64,000 bases of DNA from Robiginitalea sediminis (GCF_002198115.1 NZ_NGNR01000001.1:562369-626368); one strand, 5' to 3'; shown: positions 26,178 through 35,847, numbered from the stretch's first letter. Translations and numbers: made by a program. The notes: generated by a model from the letters alone, not told the origin.

Positions 26178-27518
26178 ATGATTTTATCCCGCGAGAAAAT
26201 ATTGGTGTGGACCCTGATGCTTATCGCATTGATGTCGTTCACGTTCTTGCGGGAGTTGCTGATTGTATTCTATCCGATACTGGCCTTTGTCCTGGCGTAT
26301 ATCCTGAAACTGAAGTACCGGGCTACCACCCTGCTTTTTGCTGCCGTGTTTATGCTTATTGGGTTATTATCCGCTGCCCTGGCAGGGGGGTATTACCTGA
26401 ACTACGCGCTTTCGGTCTATCTGATAGTGCCTGTATTCCTGCTCCTTACCGGGTCGGTGGTACAGTGGGAAAGTTCGGTTTCGCAACCCTACTTTCCCAA
26501 ATTCATGCAGATGGTCATAACTGTTTTGGTCATCGTAAATATCAGTGCCATAATCTACTCCCAGCTGATTATAGACCCGGGGGTCATGAACTACGACGAC
26601 GCCTTTACGGGCTTTTACGGGCAGGCGGGGCTTGGGTCGCATACCCTATCGGTGGTGAATTTAGGGGTGAGCGTATACTGCCTAAGCCGCAGAAAATACT
26701 GGTCCTTTGCGTTTTTCCTTATTTGTGGGGTATTCGGGTTCTATGGCCTGGGGCTGATGGTATTTGTAGCCTCCTTGCTGCTTTTATATGCCACCCGAAT
26801 CCTGCGGTATTGGAAAATGTTGCTGGTGATGGTGCTTAGTGCGGGGGTGGTTCTGGCGCTGATCAACAGTTTCAATGCCCGGAACCTGGAGTATATCAAA
26901 ACCAATATTGAGCGCGCCCTGCTGGTGTTCGATTCCTACGATTACGAGGAGGAACTCGCTCGCGCCTCCCGGATGGAAATTACCCAGACCCCGCGGTTTA
27001 TCACTTTCCTGGACGGTTCCGCCAAACGATTGACGACGGACCCCAGGGTGTTTTGGATCGGAGCCGCCCCAGGCGGGTACAATTCCAGGATTGCCTTTTA
27101 CCTCAACGGGGATTTTATCCAGAACCAGTGGGTAAGGGAACACGTGCAGCTTCGCACCCCGTACCACGAGGAGGACATTTTTCCCCTGCTTAACCGGGAG
27201 CTGCTCGCCAAACCCTATAACGACGGGACCCGGAACCAGACTTTTTCTTCCGTGGTCGCGGTGTTGCTGGAGTACGGTTTCTTTCTGGGAGGGGGCTACC
27301 TGCTATTATTTTTCGGCAGGATCCGCCGCATTCGCAAACAGGAGCCCGATGCGGAGAAGCGGGAATTCCTGACGTTTATGGGGTATTACACCTTGATCCT
27401 CCTGGGGGTGCAGAATTATCTGGAGTATCCTGAAATCATCTTTCCTATCGTCATTATGTTTAAACTCTCCGAGTTTGACCGTCGGCAGGAGGTTCAAACC
27501 ATTTCCCATGGCGATTGA
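26178..27518 (+). CDS. Wzy-like O-antigen/polysaccharide polymerase
   Basis: 446 residues with roughly 10-12 membrane helices and one large loop at about 210-340. Wzy proteins have little sequence conservation, so the call rests on topology and its place between the sulfotransferases and a ligase-like gene in a Wzx/Wzy locus. The loop carries mixed charged residues (YEEELARASRMEITQ) as in many Wzy proteins. It could alternatively be a membrane acetyl- or glycosyltransferase, but no such motif is seen. Confidence 0.65.
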   Translation: MILSREKILVWTLMLIALMSFTFLRELLIVFYPILAFVLAYILKLKYRATTLLFAAVFMLIGLLSAALAGGYYLNYALSVYLIVPVFLLLTGSVVQWESSVSQPYFPKFMQMVITVLVIVNISAIIYSQLIIDPGVMNYDDAFTGFYGQAGLGSHTLSVVNLGVSVYCLSRRKYWSFAFFLICGVFGFYGLGLMVFVASLLLLYATRILRYWKMLLVMVLSAGVVLALINSFNARNLEYIKTNIERALLVFDSYDYEEELARASRMEITQTPRFITFLDGSAKRLTTDPRVFWIGAAPGGYNSRIAFYLNGDFIQNQWVREHVQLRTPYHEEDIFPLLNRELLAKPYNDGTRNQTFSSVVAVLLEYGFFLGGGYLLLFFGRIRRIRKQEPDAEKREFLTFMGYYTLILLGVQNYLEYPEIIFPIVIMFKLSEFDRRQEVQTISHGD

Positions 27519-28740
27519 CCTTACCCGGTTTCGCCCCACCCTGTATGCCGCCTTTGTGCTGGTATTGCCCTTCGGGCCCTTTCTCCCCAATCTTTTCATG
27601 GGGTTGATCCTGGCCCTTGGGTTGTGGCACTTCCTCCAGCGCCCCCGCAGGTTTTCCAGGGCCGGGGCGCTTCGTTTTTTTGCGATGAACGGGTTTGTGT
27701 TTTTCCATTTTGTTTCCCTTGCCTGGAGCACTGATGTGGCCTCGGGGCTCAATAAGGCCTTACTCCTTGGGCTGGTCCCGGGCCTGTATCTGGCCTTGGG
27801 CATCCTGGAAAAGCCTACCTGGAAAGAAGCCGGCAGGCTTATAGGATATTTTGCCGTATCGGTTGCCGCACTGTCCCTGTTTTCCTTTGCAGCCGCCTTC
27901 TATCAGAATGGGTGGTCCATGGGGAGCGTCTATCAGGAAAACCTGGCCTCGGCGCTAATCGGCTTCCATTACCTGGGGTTTTCGCTTTATGTGGGGACGG
28001 CATCTGTCCTGCTGTTGTACCTGGGGATCTTCAGGCCGGAAGCACTTCCTTCTTGGATACGTTTATGGGTGCCGGCGATATGTGCCGTTCTCGTCATTAC
28101 ACTGCTCATGTTGGGCAGCCGGACGTCCATTGGGGTAACCTTTCTGGTTTTGGCCGGGTTGTTGCTCTTGGGGCGCAAGCGTCTGGGGCCCGTAGCACGT
28201 TGGTTTTTGGTGGGTTTGTTTGGGGTTTCGGTCCTTGTTCTGGTCCTCAACCGGGCGCTGGTGGAGAAGTTCAGGGAAGCCGTAAACTACGGGAACCAAT
28301 ATGAAGTAACCGAGGTCTGGGGCGGCCGGGGCTTCCGGGAACTGATCTGGGATTGCGCCTGGCATACGCTCAGGGAAAACCCCTGGGTTGGTGTGGGGTA
28401 CGGGGACCAGCAACAGGTCATGAACCGCTGTTACCGGGAGCACCGGTATCAGCCGCTGTTGTTGAAGGGCAATAATTTCAACGCTCATAATCTATTCCTG
28501 CAAACCGGTATTGCAACCGGGGCGGTAGGGGTCTTGCTGTTGCTTTTGGCTATAGGATACCCGTTGGTTCTCTTGCGTGGAAAAAAAGCCGGGCTTTACT
28601 ATATCTTTATCCTGATGATATTCCTTACAGGCCTCACGGAATCTCATTTTAACCGGAATGCCATTGTGCTCCTTTTTGCCTTTTTCAATTCTTTTTTGTT
28701 GTATTTGCACCTGAACGATGAGGGTACTTCAAATACATAA
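27508..28740 (+). CDS. O-antigen ligase-like (WaaL/Wzy_C) membrane protein
   Basis: 410 residues from the ATG at 27508 (MAIDLTRFRP); it overlaps the preceding gene by 11 bp. About 11 membrane helices are predicted. A Wzy_C-type pattern is present: LMLGSRTSIG, then the large loop with RGFRELIWDCAWHTLRENP and GVGYGDQQ, then the histidine-containing NAHNLFLQTGIATGA. This pattern is shared by ligases and some polymerases, so which of this and the preceding gene polymerises and which ligates is not certain. Confidence 0.75.
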   Translation: MAIDLTRFRPTLYAAFVLVLPFGPFLPNLFMGLILALGLWHFLQRPRRFSRAGALRFFAMNGFVFFHFVSLAWSTDVASGLNKALLLGLVPGLYLALGILEKPTWKEAGRLIGYFAVSVAALSLFSFAAAFYQNGWSMGSVYQENLASALIGFHYLGFSLYVGTASVLLLYLGIFRPEALPSWIRLWVPAICAVLVITLLMLGSRTSIGVTFLVLAGLLLLGRKRLGPVARWFLVGLFGVSVLVLVLNRALVEKFREAVNYGNQYEVTEVWGGRGFRELIWDCAWHTLRENPWVGVGYGDQQQVMNRCYREHRYQPLLLKGNNFNAHNLFLQTGIATGAVGVLLLLLAIGYPLVLLRGKKAGLYYIFILMIFLTGLTESHFNRNAIVLLFAFFNSFLLYLHLNDEGTSNT

Positions 28741-29863
28741 CGCTTACCGGTATGCCGGGGGGGAGGATTCCGTGGTGGATTCGGAGTTTCAGTTGCTGCG
28801 GGAAGCTGGGGTCCAGATCCGCCAGCTGCGCTTCGAAAATGAAACAATCCGCCTTGGCAAGGTCCTCTTTAACGGGGAGTCCTATTCCCTGGCGTATGCC
28901 GAAATGGAGGCGTTCCGCCCGGAAGTAGTCCATGTGCACAACCTGTTCTACCAGGCATCCCCCTCCGTACTCAAGGCTGCCAAGGACCTCGGGATCCCTG
29001 TGGTCATGACCCTCCATAATTTCAGGCTTATCTGCCCGGGAGCCCTCCTGCTGAGAAACGGGCGCACCTGCACCAAATGTGTTGGGTTGAAATTTCCCGT
29101 CCACGGGGTTCTGCATGGGTGTTTTCAGGATTCGGTCCCCAAGAGTCTTGTCCTGTCTGCTATGCTCGGTATATCCAACCTTTCCGGTACCTGGAGGTCC
29201 CGGGTAGATAGGTTCTTGGTATTGACCCCTTATATCCAAACGATTTTTGCCAACTCTTCACTTGGAGTACCACAGGAAGCCATCGTGGTGAAACCAAACA
29301 GTACCGGGGACCTCCTGGGGCATCAGCCGGCAGAAACAGAACCCCGAAAGGGCTATTTATATGTAGGCAGGCTATCCGAAGAGAAGGGAGTTGAGGTCCT
29401 GGTAGAGGCTTTCAACGCCATGCCCGGCACCTCGCTTACCCTGGTGGGCACCGGACCGCTGGAAGAGCGGATTAAGCGCAATGCGGGGTCCAATATCCGG
29501 TTTTTAGGGGCGCAGCCACGAGAGGCCATAGGAGGGTTGCTCAGGCGATCCCGGGCTTTGGTTTTTCCCTCCCTTTGCCTGGAGGGGCTGCCCAATACGA
29601 TTTTGGAGGCATTTTCTGCGGCCACACCCGTTATCGCCTCGGATAATGACAACCTTTCCCAGATCGTTACCCCGGGCCAAACCGGCCTGTTGTTCGAAAC
29701 CGGAAACCCTAAGGCCCTTCGGGAGGCAGTGACTGCCTTCGAACAAACTAATGCGGAGGCCCTAGGAAAGGCTGCCAGGGCCACCTACGAATCCAAATAC
29801 ACCCACCGTCAGAATTTAAAGGCATTGTTGCAAATATACCGAGAGGTACTATCAGAGAAATAG
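28718..29863 (+). CDS. Glycosyltransferase family 4
   Basis: 381 residues, GT-B fold. The N-terminal acceptor domain starts MRVLQIHNAYRYAGGEDSVV, with VHVHNLFYQASPSVL near 70 and LHNFRLICPGALLL near 98. The C-terminal nucleotide-sugar domain has YVGRLSEEKGVEVLVEAF, LVGTGPLEERI and the retaining-GT EX7E region SLCLEGLPNTILEAFS. Likely a retaining transferase adding one sugar of the repeat unit. Overlaps the ligase-like gene by 23 bp. Confidence 0.88.
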   Translation: MRVLQIHNAYRYAGGEDSVVDSEFQLLREAGVQIRQLRFENETIRLGKVLFNGESYSLAYAEMEAFRPEVVHVHNLFYQASPSVLKAAKDLGIPVVMTLHNFRLICPGALLLRNGRTCTKCVGLKFPVHGVLHGCFQDSVPKSLVLSAMLGISNLSGTWRSRVDRFLVLTPYIQTIFANSSLGVPQEAIVVKPNSTGDLLGHQPAETEPRKGYLYVGRLSEEKGVEVLVEAFNAMPGTSLTLVGTGPLEERIKRNAGSNIRFLGAQPREAIGGLLRRSRALVFPSLCLEGLPNTILEAFSAATPVIASDNDNLSQIVTPGQTGLLFETGNPKALREAVTAFEQTNAEALGKAARATYESKYTHRQNLKALLQIYREVLSEK

Positions 29864-29867
29864 GGGA

Positions 29868-30599
29868 ATGAAAAAACGGATTATCAGTATTGACGTGAAT
29901 GCAGGAAAGGCTGCTTCCCAGATAGATGCACTGGTGGCAGATATCGACAACCAGCGCCCTGGTTACGCGTGTTTCTGCAATGTACACATGCTTATTGAGG
30001 CTTATGACGACCCGGCTTTTGCCTCCGTGGTCAACAGTGCGACCTATGCCTTCCCCGACGGGTTTCCCGTTGCCAAGAGTTTTAAGTGGCTCCATGGTAT
30101 GGCCCAGGAGCGCATAGCGGGCATGGATTTCCTGCCGAACTTCCTGCAGGTGTGTAACCAGCGCGGCTACAAGGTCGCCATCATAGGCTCCACCGATGAA
30201 ATCCTGGAACAGACCCGGGCCAAAATCGAAGCCGAACTCCCGAGAATTACCCTAACCCACCTGATTTCCCCGCCTTTTGGAAAGCCCTGGGACAACGCCT
30301 CCTATGTACAACGCCTAAACGAGTCGGGCACGCAGGTCGTTTTTGTAGCCCTGGGTTGCCCCAAACAGGAGAAATGGATGCACGCCCACACCGGGGAGGT
30401 CAGGGGCATGATGTTTGGGATCGGGGGGGCCTTGCCCACCTATGTGGGCGCCATCCGCAGAGCCCCCCGGTGGATGATTGGCTTAGGCCTGGAATGGCTT
30501 TACCGCCTGTACAAGGAACCCCGCAGGATGTTCAGGCGCTATTTCTACACCAACACCAAGTTTCTGTTTCTGCTGGCCCGGAACATGTTCAAAAAATAA
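29868..30599 (+). CDS. WecB/TagA/CpsF family glycosyltransferase (GT26)
   Basis: 243 residues. Family marks are CNVHMLIEAYDD, YAFPDGFPVAKSFKWL, ERIAGMDFLPNF, the Rossmann-like VAIIGSTDEILEQT, and VALGCPKQEKWMH with the glycine-rich MFGIGGALPTYVGA. GT26 enzymes add ManNAc, ManNAcA or other sugars to lipid-linked acceptors with inversion. The C-terminus (RAPRWMIGLGLEWLYRLYKE) is the membrane-associating tail typical of the family. Starts 4 bp after the GT4 gene. Confidence 0.9.
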   Translation: MKKRIISIDVNAGKAASQIDALVADIDNQRPGYACFCNVHMLIEAYDDPAFASVVNSATYAFPDGFPVAKSFKWLHGMAQERIAGMDFLPNFLQVCNQRGYKVAIIGSTDEILEQTRAKIEAELPRITLTHLISPPFGKPWDNASYVQRLNESGTQVVFVALGCPKQEKWMHAHTGEVRGMMFGIGGALPTYVGAIRRAPRWMIGLGLEWLYRLYKEPRRMFRRYFYTNTKFLFLLARNMFKK

Positions 30600-30603
30600 C
30601 ACC

Positions 30604-30611
30604 TATTTTTG
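30604..30611 (+). promoter_or_regulatory. -7 promoter box (TATTTTTG) inside the polysaccharide locus
   Basis: TATTTTTG fits TAnnTTTG and lies five bases after the GT26 stop, 79 bp before the likely start of the sugar-phosphate transferase gene. It may give that gene separate expression. Confidence 0.5.
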
Positions 30612-30690
30612 ATAGCATCCGCAGCCCTGGGAGCTTACCTGAATGTTACCCCCATTATGGTATTCCCAGGGCCGGCAACCTTGCATATCC

Positions 30691-32043
30691 ATGGCCCTGC
30701 AAACTTCAAAATACTCTGACTTTATTTCGCCCCTGGCACTGTTTGCGGACCTGCTTATTATCAATTCCATCGCTTACGTACTTCCCATTAACCTGGAAGC
30801 GGTTATCTTGTTTCACGCTTATATCAGCGTGGCCTGGATTGCGATTTCCCTTTGGGTAAAGTTCTATGTGGTATACCGGTATTCCAAGGTCACGCACATC
30901 CTGCGGTTGCTGGTCACACAATTTGCCCTGTATTTCTTGTTTACCTACGCTTTTATCGGGTTCTTCAAACAACCCAACATGAGCCGGCTTGCCCTGGCGC
31001 AGTACGTGGGCTTGGTCTTTATGATTGTCTCCGTCCTGAAGTTCCTGGTGTATTACCTGCTTATGGAGCTTCGCGAACGGGTGCGGTCCAGCGTCAGGCG
31101 GGTAGTGGTTATAGGGAACAACAAGAAAACCAACCAGCTCATAGACGTGTTCCGGGAACGAAAGGAATACGGGTTTGAGTTTGTCCGCCGGTTTTGCGCC
31201 AAGGAAGACGATTTCAGCCTTTCCGCCTGTTTTGATTATATCCTTTCCGAAAGGATCGATGAGATTTATTGTTCCATTTCGGAATTGTCGAACAGGGAGA
31301 TCATAGACTTTATCAACTTTTCGGACAACAACCTGAAAACCCTTAAGTTCCTTCCGGACAACAAGAACATCTTCAGCAAAAAACTCACCTTTGAGTATTA
31401 CGATTACCTCCCGATAATCTCCCTCCGGGAAATCCCGCTGCACAACCCCATCAATGCCTTTATCAAGCGCAGCTTCGACGTACTTTTCAGCCTGGCGGTA
31501 ATCTTTGGCCTGCTCATCTGGGTGGTTCCCTTGCTGGCCCTGCTGATCCGCCTGGAATCCAAAGGTCCTATCTTTTTTGTACAGAAGCGTTCCGGCCTGG
31601 ACAACCGGGCGTTTTACTGTTATAAGTTCCGCTCCATGGCGATGAATAAGGATGCCGACCACATTCAGGCCGGAAAGAACGACATGCGGGTTACTACTAT
31701 AGGAAAATTCATCCGCAAAACCAGTATTGACGAATTGCCCCAGTTTTACAATGTCCTTTTCGGAAACATGTCCGTGGTGGGCCCAAGGCCCCATATGCTC
31801 AAGCATACGGACGAGTATGCCGGGCGGGTGGATAAGTATATGGTCCGGCATTTTGTCAAGCCCGGGATTACCGGCCTGGCGCAGGTGCGGGGGTACAGGG
31901 GGGAAGTAAAAAAAGACCGGGACATCCAGAACCGGATCAAGTTCGACATCTTTTATATCGAAAACTGGTCTTTCCTGCTGGACCTGAAAATTATCGTCCA
32001 GACCGTGCTGAATGTCTTCAAGGGCGAGGATAAAGCCTATTGA
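30691..32043 (+). CDS. Polyprenyl glycosylphosphotransferase (initiating sugar transferase, WcaJ-like)
   Basis: 450 residues from MALQTSKYSDF (30691); the longer in-frame start at 30643 adds 16 unconserved residues. Four N-terminal membrane helices (about 15-130), a CoA-binding-like central domain (VVVIGNNKKTNQLI), a fifth helix near 270-295, then the catalytic bacterial sugar-transferase domain with KRSFDVLFSLAVIFGLL, KSGLDNRAFYCYKFRSM-type region, RKTSIDELPQFYNVLFG and VGPRPHMLKHTDEY. It transfers a hexose-1-phosphate to undecaprenyl phosphate, starting the repeat unit. The exact sugar (often glucose or galactose) is not determined here. Confidence 0.9.
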   Translation: MALQTSKYSDFISPLALFADLLIINSIAYVLPINLEAVILFHAYISVAWIAISLWVKFYVVYRYSKVTHILRLLVTQFALYFLFTYAFIGFFKQPNMSRLALAQYVGLVFMIVSVLKFLVYYLLMELRERVRSSVRRVVVIGNNKKTNQLIDVFRERKEYGFEFVRRFCAKEDDFSLSACFDYILSERIDEIYCSISELSNREIIDFINFSDNNLKTLKFLPDNKNIFSKKLTFEYYDYLPIISLREIPLHNPINAFIKRSFDVLFSLAVIFGLLIWVVPLLALLIRLESKGPIFFVQKRSGLDNRAFYCYKFRSMAMNKDADHIQAGKNDMRVTTIGKFIRKTSIDELPQFYNVLFGNMSVVGPRPHMLKHTDEYAGRVDKYMVRHFVKPGITGLAQVRGYRGEVKKDRDIQNRIKFDIFYIENWSFLLDLKIIVQTVLNVFKGEDKAY

Positions 32044-32069
32044 CCTGAAGCGGGGGATACGGCCCTTTT

Positions 32070-32081
32070 GGTGAATTCACC
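32070..32081. repeat. 12-bp perfect palindrome between the sugar transferase and ugd
   Basis: GGTGAATTCACC lies 26 bp after the sugar-transferase stop. Further on, the nonamer AAATTCTTA occurs twice (32150-32158 and 32174-32182), 24 bp apart and ending just before the ugd ATG. The region may hold regulation of ugd; no canonical -7 box was seen. Confidence 0.4.
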
Positions 32082-32183
32082 CCGGTAAAAGAGTCTTTAG
32101 TCCAAATCTTTTTGAGGAGCACTCTTACAATTCGTAACATTGCCGCTAGAAATTCTTAGGATAAAAAATCAAAAAATTCTTAC

Positions 32184-33485
32184 ATGAACATAACTGTTGT
32201 TGGAACCGGATATGTGGGCCTAGTAACGGGAACCTGTCTGGCTGAAACCGGTAACGAAGTGGTTTGCGTGGACATAGACGAAAACAAGGTCAAGCGCATG
32301 CAGGAAGGGGAAGTGCCCATTTATGAGCCCCACCTGGACGTGCTCTTCGAGCGCAACATCAAGGCTGGCCGGCTCACTTTTACCACCTCCCTGGATGAAG
32401 GCCTCGAGCACGGAGATATTATTTTCTTGGCCCTTCCAACCCCGGAGGATGAAGACGGGTCCGCAGACCTTAAATACGTCCTTGGAGTGGCCGACGACAT
32501 CGGAAAGCGCATTAAGGACTATAAAGTTATAGTCGACAAGAGTACGGTTCCTGTGGGAACTTCCGACAAGGTTCATGCTGCGATCGCCAAGCATGCCAAA
32601 TGCGATTTTGACGTGGTATCCAACCCGGAATTCCTCCGGGAAGGTTTCGCAGTAGACGACTTCCTGAAGCCTGAGCGGATTGTGGTTGGTTCCAGCTCGG
32701 AGCGCGCCACCAAAATGATGGAAAAGCTCTACAAGCCCTTTGTGCGATCAGGTAACCCGGTGATTATCATGGACGAGAAATCGGCTGAGCTCACCAAGTA
32801 TGCCGCCAATGCCTTTCTGGCGACCAAGATCACGTTCATGAACGAGATTGCGAATTTCTGCGAGCGCGTGGGCGCCGATGTGGACAAGGTTCGGATCGGG
32901 ATGGGTACGGATTCCCGTATCGGCAAGCGCTTCCTCTTCCCCGGGATTGGTTATGGAGGGTCTTGTTTCCCCAAAGATGTAAAGGCCCTGCACAAGTCCG
33001 GGAAGGACTCCGGATACAATTTCCAGATCCTGGATTCGGTTATCCAGGTCAACCAGAAACAAAAAACGGCCCTGATCCCCAAGATCAAGAGCCATTTCGG
33101 CGAAGACCTCAGCGGGAAGCGGTTCGCCCTGTGGGGTCTGGCCTTTAAGCCGGAGACAGACGATATCCGCGAGGCCCCGTCCCTCTATATTATAGACGAG
33201 CTGCTCGCGGCAGGCGCCCAGGTAACGGCCTTCGACCCCGAAGCCATGGACAATGTGCGGCGCAGGCTGGGGGATGCTATTTCCTTCGCTCCTGGCATGT
33301 ACGGAGCCCTCGAGGATGCCGACGCCCTTGTAATTTGTACGGAATGGGGGGTGTTCCGCAACCCGAATTTCACCCTCATGAAGGAGCTCCTGAAGGAACC
33401 GGTCATCTTCGACGGGCGTAACCTATACGACGTAGGGGAAATCCGCAAAGAAGGCTTTGACTATACCTCCATAGGGCGGAACTAA
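32184..33485 (+). CDS. ugd: UDP-glucose 6-dehydrogenase
   Basis: 433 residues. It oxidises UDP-glucose to UDP-glucuronate in two NAD-dependent steps. The N-terminal NAD motif VVGTGYVGLVTGTCLAETG, the segment VDKSTVPVGTSDKV, NPEFLREGFAVDDF, and the catalytic cysteine in GYGGSCFPKDVKAL are all present; the C-terminal UDP-binding domain has GLAFKPETDDIREAPS. It is separated from the main locus by 140 bp and precedes a UDP-glucuronate decarboxylase gene. Confidence 0.97.
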   Translation: MNITVVGTGYVGLVTGTCLAETGNEVVCVDIDENKVKRMQEGEVPIYEPHLDVLFERNIKAGRLTFTTSLDEGLEHGDIIFLALPTPEDEDGSADLKYVLGVADDIGKRIKDYKVIVDKSTVPVGTSDKVHAAIAKHAKCDFDVVSNPEFLREGFAVDDFLKPERIVVGSSSERATKMMEKLYKPFVRSGNPVIIMDEKSAELTKYAANAFLATKITFMNEIANFCERVGADVDKVRIGMGTDSRIGKRFLFPGIGYGGSCFPKDVKALHKSGKDSGYNFQILDSVIQVNQKQKTALIPKIKSHFGEDLSGKRFALWGLAFKPETDDIREAPSLYIIDELLAAGAQVTAFDPEAMDNVRRRLGDAISFAPGMYGALEDADALVICTEWGVFRNPNFTLMKELLKEPVIFDGRNLYDVGEIRKEGFDYTSIGRN

Positions 33486-33504
33486 AAATTAAAACCTAAC
33501 GGCT

Positions 33505-34491
33505 GTGAAGCGAATTTTAATAACCGGCGCTGCTGGTTTTCTGGGGTCCCATTTGTGCGATCGGTTTATTCGGGAAGGATACCACGTTATCGGGATGGAC
33601 AACCTGATTACTGGCGACCTGAAGAATATTGAACACCTCTTCAAACTGGAACATTTTGAGTTCTACCACCACGATGTGACCAAGTTTGTCTATGTGCCCG
33701 GCCACCTGGATTATATCCTCCATTTTGCAAGCCCGGCAAGCCCCATAGACTACCTGAAGATCCCGATTCAAACCCTGAAGGTAGGTGCCCTGGGGACGCA
33801 TAACCTCCTGGGCCTTGCCAAGGAAAAGAAGGCGCGGATCCTGATTGCCTCCACCTCGGAGGTCTACGGCGACCCGTTGGTTCACCCCCAGACCGAGGAG
33901 TATTACGGTAACGTAAACACCATAGGCCCCAGGGGGGTATATGACGAGGCCAAGCGCTTCCAGGAGTCCATTACCATGGCGTACCACAGGTTTCACGGCC
34001 TGGAGACCCGGATTGTCCGGATATTTAACACTTACGGCCCCCGGATGCGCCTGAACGACGGCCGGGTGATCCCTGCTTTCATGGGGCAGGCCCTCCGCGG
34101 GGAAGACCTCACGGTTTTCGGTGACGGTTCCCAAACCCGCTCCTTCTGTTATGTGGACGATCAGGTTGAGGGGATTTACCGCTTGTTGCTTTCGGACTAC
34201 GCCCTTCCGGTTAACGTGGGGAATCCCCATGAAATCACCATCAGGGATTTCGCCGAGGAAATCATAAAACTGACAGGCACCGACCAGAAAATCGTGTACA
34301 AACCCCTGCCTAAGGACGATCCTATGCAGCGTCAGCCTGACATCTCCAAGGCCAAGGAAATTCTGGGGTGGGAACCCAAGGTGGGCCGCGAGGAGGGGAT
34401 GCGCAAGACTTTCGAATACTTCAAAACCCTCTCCCGGGAAGAACTGGACAAAAAGGAACACCGCGATTTTTCCAAGGTCAACCGCCGCTGA
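33505..34491 (+). CDS. UDP-glucuronate decarboxylase (UDP-xylose synthase) family SDR
   Basis: 328 residues from a GTG start ([18 protein letters not shown]); no better start is available. Extended SDR with NAD motif at residues 7-18, [16 protein letters not shown], catalytic [14 protein letters not shown] and the YDEAKR active-site pair in [14 protein letters not shown]; these are characteristic of UXS enzymes converting UDP-glucuronate to UDP-xylose. The 19-bp gap after ugd fits a Glc to GlcA to Xyl pathway. A few related SDRs act as other dehydratases, so the substrate is assigned with moderate certainty. Confidence 0.88.
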   Translation: MKRILITGAAGFLGSHLCDRFIREGYHVIGMDNLITGDLKNIEHLFKLEHFEFYHHDVTKFVYVPGHLDYILHFASPASPIDYLKIPIQTLKVGALGTHNLLGLAKEKKARILIASTSEVYGDPLVHPQTEEYYGNVNTIGPRGVYDEAKRFQESITMAYHRFHGLETRIVRIFNTYGPRMRLNDGRVIPAFMGQALRGEDLTVFGDGSQTRSFCYVDDQVEGIYRLLLSDYALPVNVGNPHEITIRDFAEEIIKLTGTDQKIVYKPLPKDDPMQRQPDISKAKEILGWEPKVGREEGMRKTFEYFKTLSREELDKKEHRDFSKVNRR

Positions 34492-34530
34492 TCTTTTGAC
34501 TTTGACCCTGCGTATTTCGGCATCAAACCC

Positions 34531-34538
34531 TATTTTTG
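34531..34538 (+). promoter_or_regulatory. -7 promoter box (TATTTTTG) for purD
   Basis: TATTTTTG fits TAnnTTTG and lies 16 bp before the purD ATG. No TTG is seen at the usual spacing; one at 34502 is somewhat far. Confidence 0.55.
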
Positions 34539-34554
34539 CCGAAATGCCACTTTT

Positions 34555-35829
34555 ATGAACGTACTCGTATTGGGATCCGGGGGACGGGAACACGCCCTGG
34601 TCTGGAAACTTCAACAAAGCCCTGGGGTGAACACCATTTATGCCGCTCCCGGCAATGCGGGGACGGCCGGGCTGGCCACCAACCTGCCCCTGGGCGTCGA
34701 GGACTTCGAAGGGATTGCCTCCGCAGCCATCCGGCACCAAATAGATTTGATTATCGTCGGGCCTGAAGTGCCCCTGGTCCTGGGAATCCGGGATTACTTT
34801 ACGTCGCGTCCGGAACTCTCCCACATTGGCATTGTAGGCCCCTCAAAGGAGGCCGCACAGCTGGAAGGCAGTAAGGCCTTCGCCAAGGCCTTTATGCAGC
34901 GCCACGGGATTCCCACGGCAGCTTATCAGAGTTTTGGGCCGGAGGAGTTGGAAGCGGGTTACGCGTTTCTGGAGACCCTTTCCCCACCTTATGTCCTGAA
35001 AGCCGATGGGCTTGCCGCAGGCAAAGGGGTGCTGATCCTGGACAGCCTGGAAGCGGCCCGGGAAGAACTGCAGGCCATGCTGCTGGAGGCGAAATTCGGC
35101 GAGGCCAGTGCCCGGGTGGTTATCGAGGAATTCCTTTCCGGTATTGAATTGAGCTGTTTTGTGCTTACGGACGGAAACTCCTACAAAATCCTGCCCACGG
35201 CCAAGGACTATAAGCGGATTGGGGAAGGAGATACAGGCCTGAATACGGGTGGTATGGGCGCGGTTTCCCCTGTGCCCTTTGCAGACCCCGGGCTCATGGA
35301 AAAGGTGGAAGAGCGGATTATTATCCCGACAATCGGGGGGTTAAAATCTGAAGGCATCCCCTTTGTGGGCTTTATTTTCCTGGGGCTTATCCGCGTGGGG
35401 GAAGACCCCTATGTGATTGAATACAATGTACGGATGGGCGACCCGGAAACCGAGGTGGTTGTCCCGAGGATCGATTCGGACTTCCTTGAGCTTATGCAGG
35501 CTACGGCCCAGGGCCGCCTTTCGGAAGTGCACCTGGACATAAGGCCGGAGAGTGCTGCAACCGTGGTGATGGTCTCCGGGGGCTACCCCGGTTCCTATGA
35601 AAAAGGATTTCCCATAAGCGGGCTGGAACACCCCTCCGATTCCGTGGTATTCCACGCCGGTACTAAGGGCGACGGGGAAGGCCGGGTCATTACCAGTGGC
35701 GGACGGGTCCTGGCAGTAACCTCATTTGGGGAGGACTTCAGGAAGGCGCTCGAAAAATCCTATGAGCGGATAGCCCGGATTGAATTTCAGGGAGCCGGGT
35801 ACCGGAAAGATATCGGTTTTGACCTGTAA
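34555..35829 (+). CDS. purD: Phosphoribosylamine-glycine ligase (GARS)
   Basis: 424 residues, normal length. It joins phosphoribosylamine and glycine with ATP in purine synthesis. It begins MNVLVLGSGGREHALVWKL; the ATP-grasp domain holds LKADGLAAGKGVLI, and the family signature NVRMGDPETEVV (in YVIEYNVRMGDPE) is intact. GFIFLGLI lies between them. Stands alone with its own promoter box, next to a convergent small membrane-protein gene. Confidence 0.97.
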   Translation: MNVLVLGSGGREHALVWKLQQSPGVNTIYAAPGNAGTAGLATNLPLGVEDFEGIASAAIRHQIDLIIVGPEVPLVLGIRDYFTSRPELSHIGIVGPSKEAAQLEGSKAFAKAFMQRHGIPTAAYQSFGPEELEAGYAFLETLSPPYVLKADGLAAGKGVLILDSLEAAREELQAMLLEAKFGEASARVVIEEFLSGIELSCFVLTDGNSYKILPTAKDYKRIGEGDTGLNTGGMGAVSPVPFADPGLMEKVEERIIIPTIGGLKSEGIPFVGFIFLGLIRVGEDPYVIEYNVRMGDPETEVVVPRIDSDFLELMQATAQGRLSEVHLDIRPESAATVVMVSGGYPGSYEKGFPISGLEHPSDSVVFHAGTKGDGEGRVITSGGRVLAVTSFGEDFRKALEKSYERIARIEFQGAGYRKDIGFDL

Positions 35830-35847
35830 AGGCGTAAAGAAAAGGGG

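Noticed and set aside
33517-34824. 435-codon minus-strand frame across the UXS-like and purD genes
   Set aside because: Opposes two certain genes and their promoter region.
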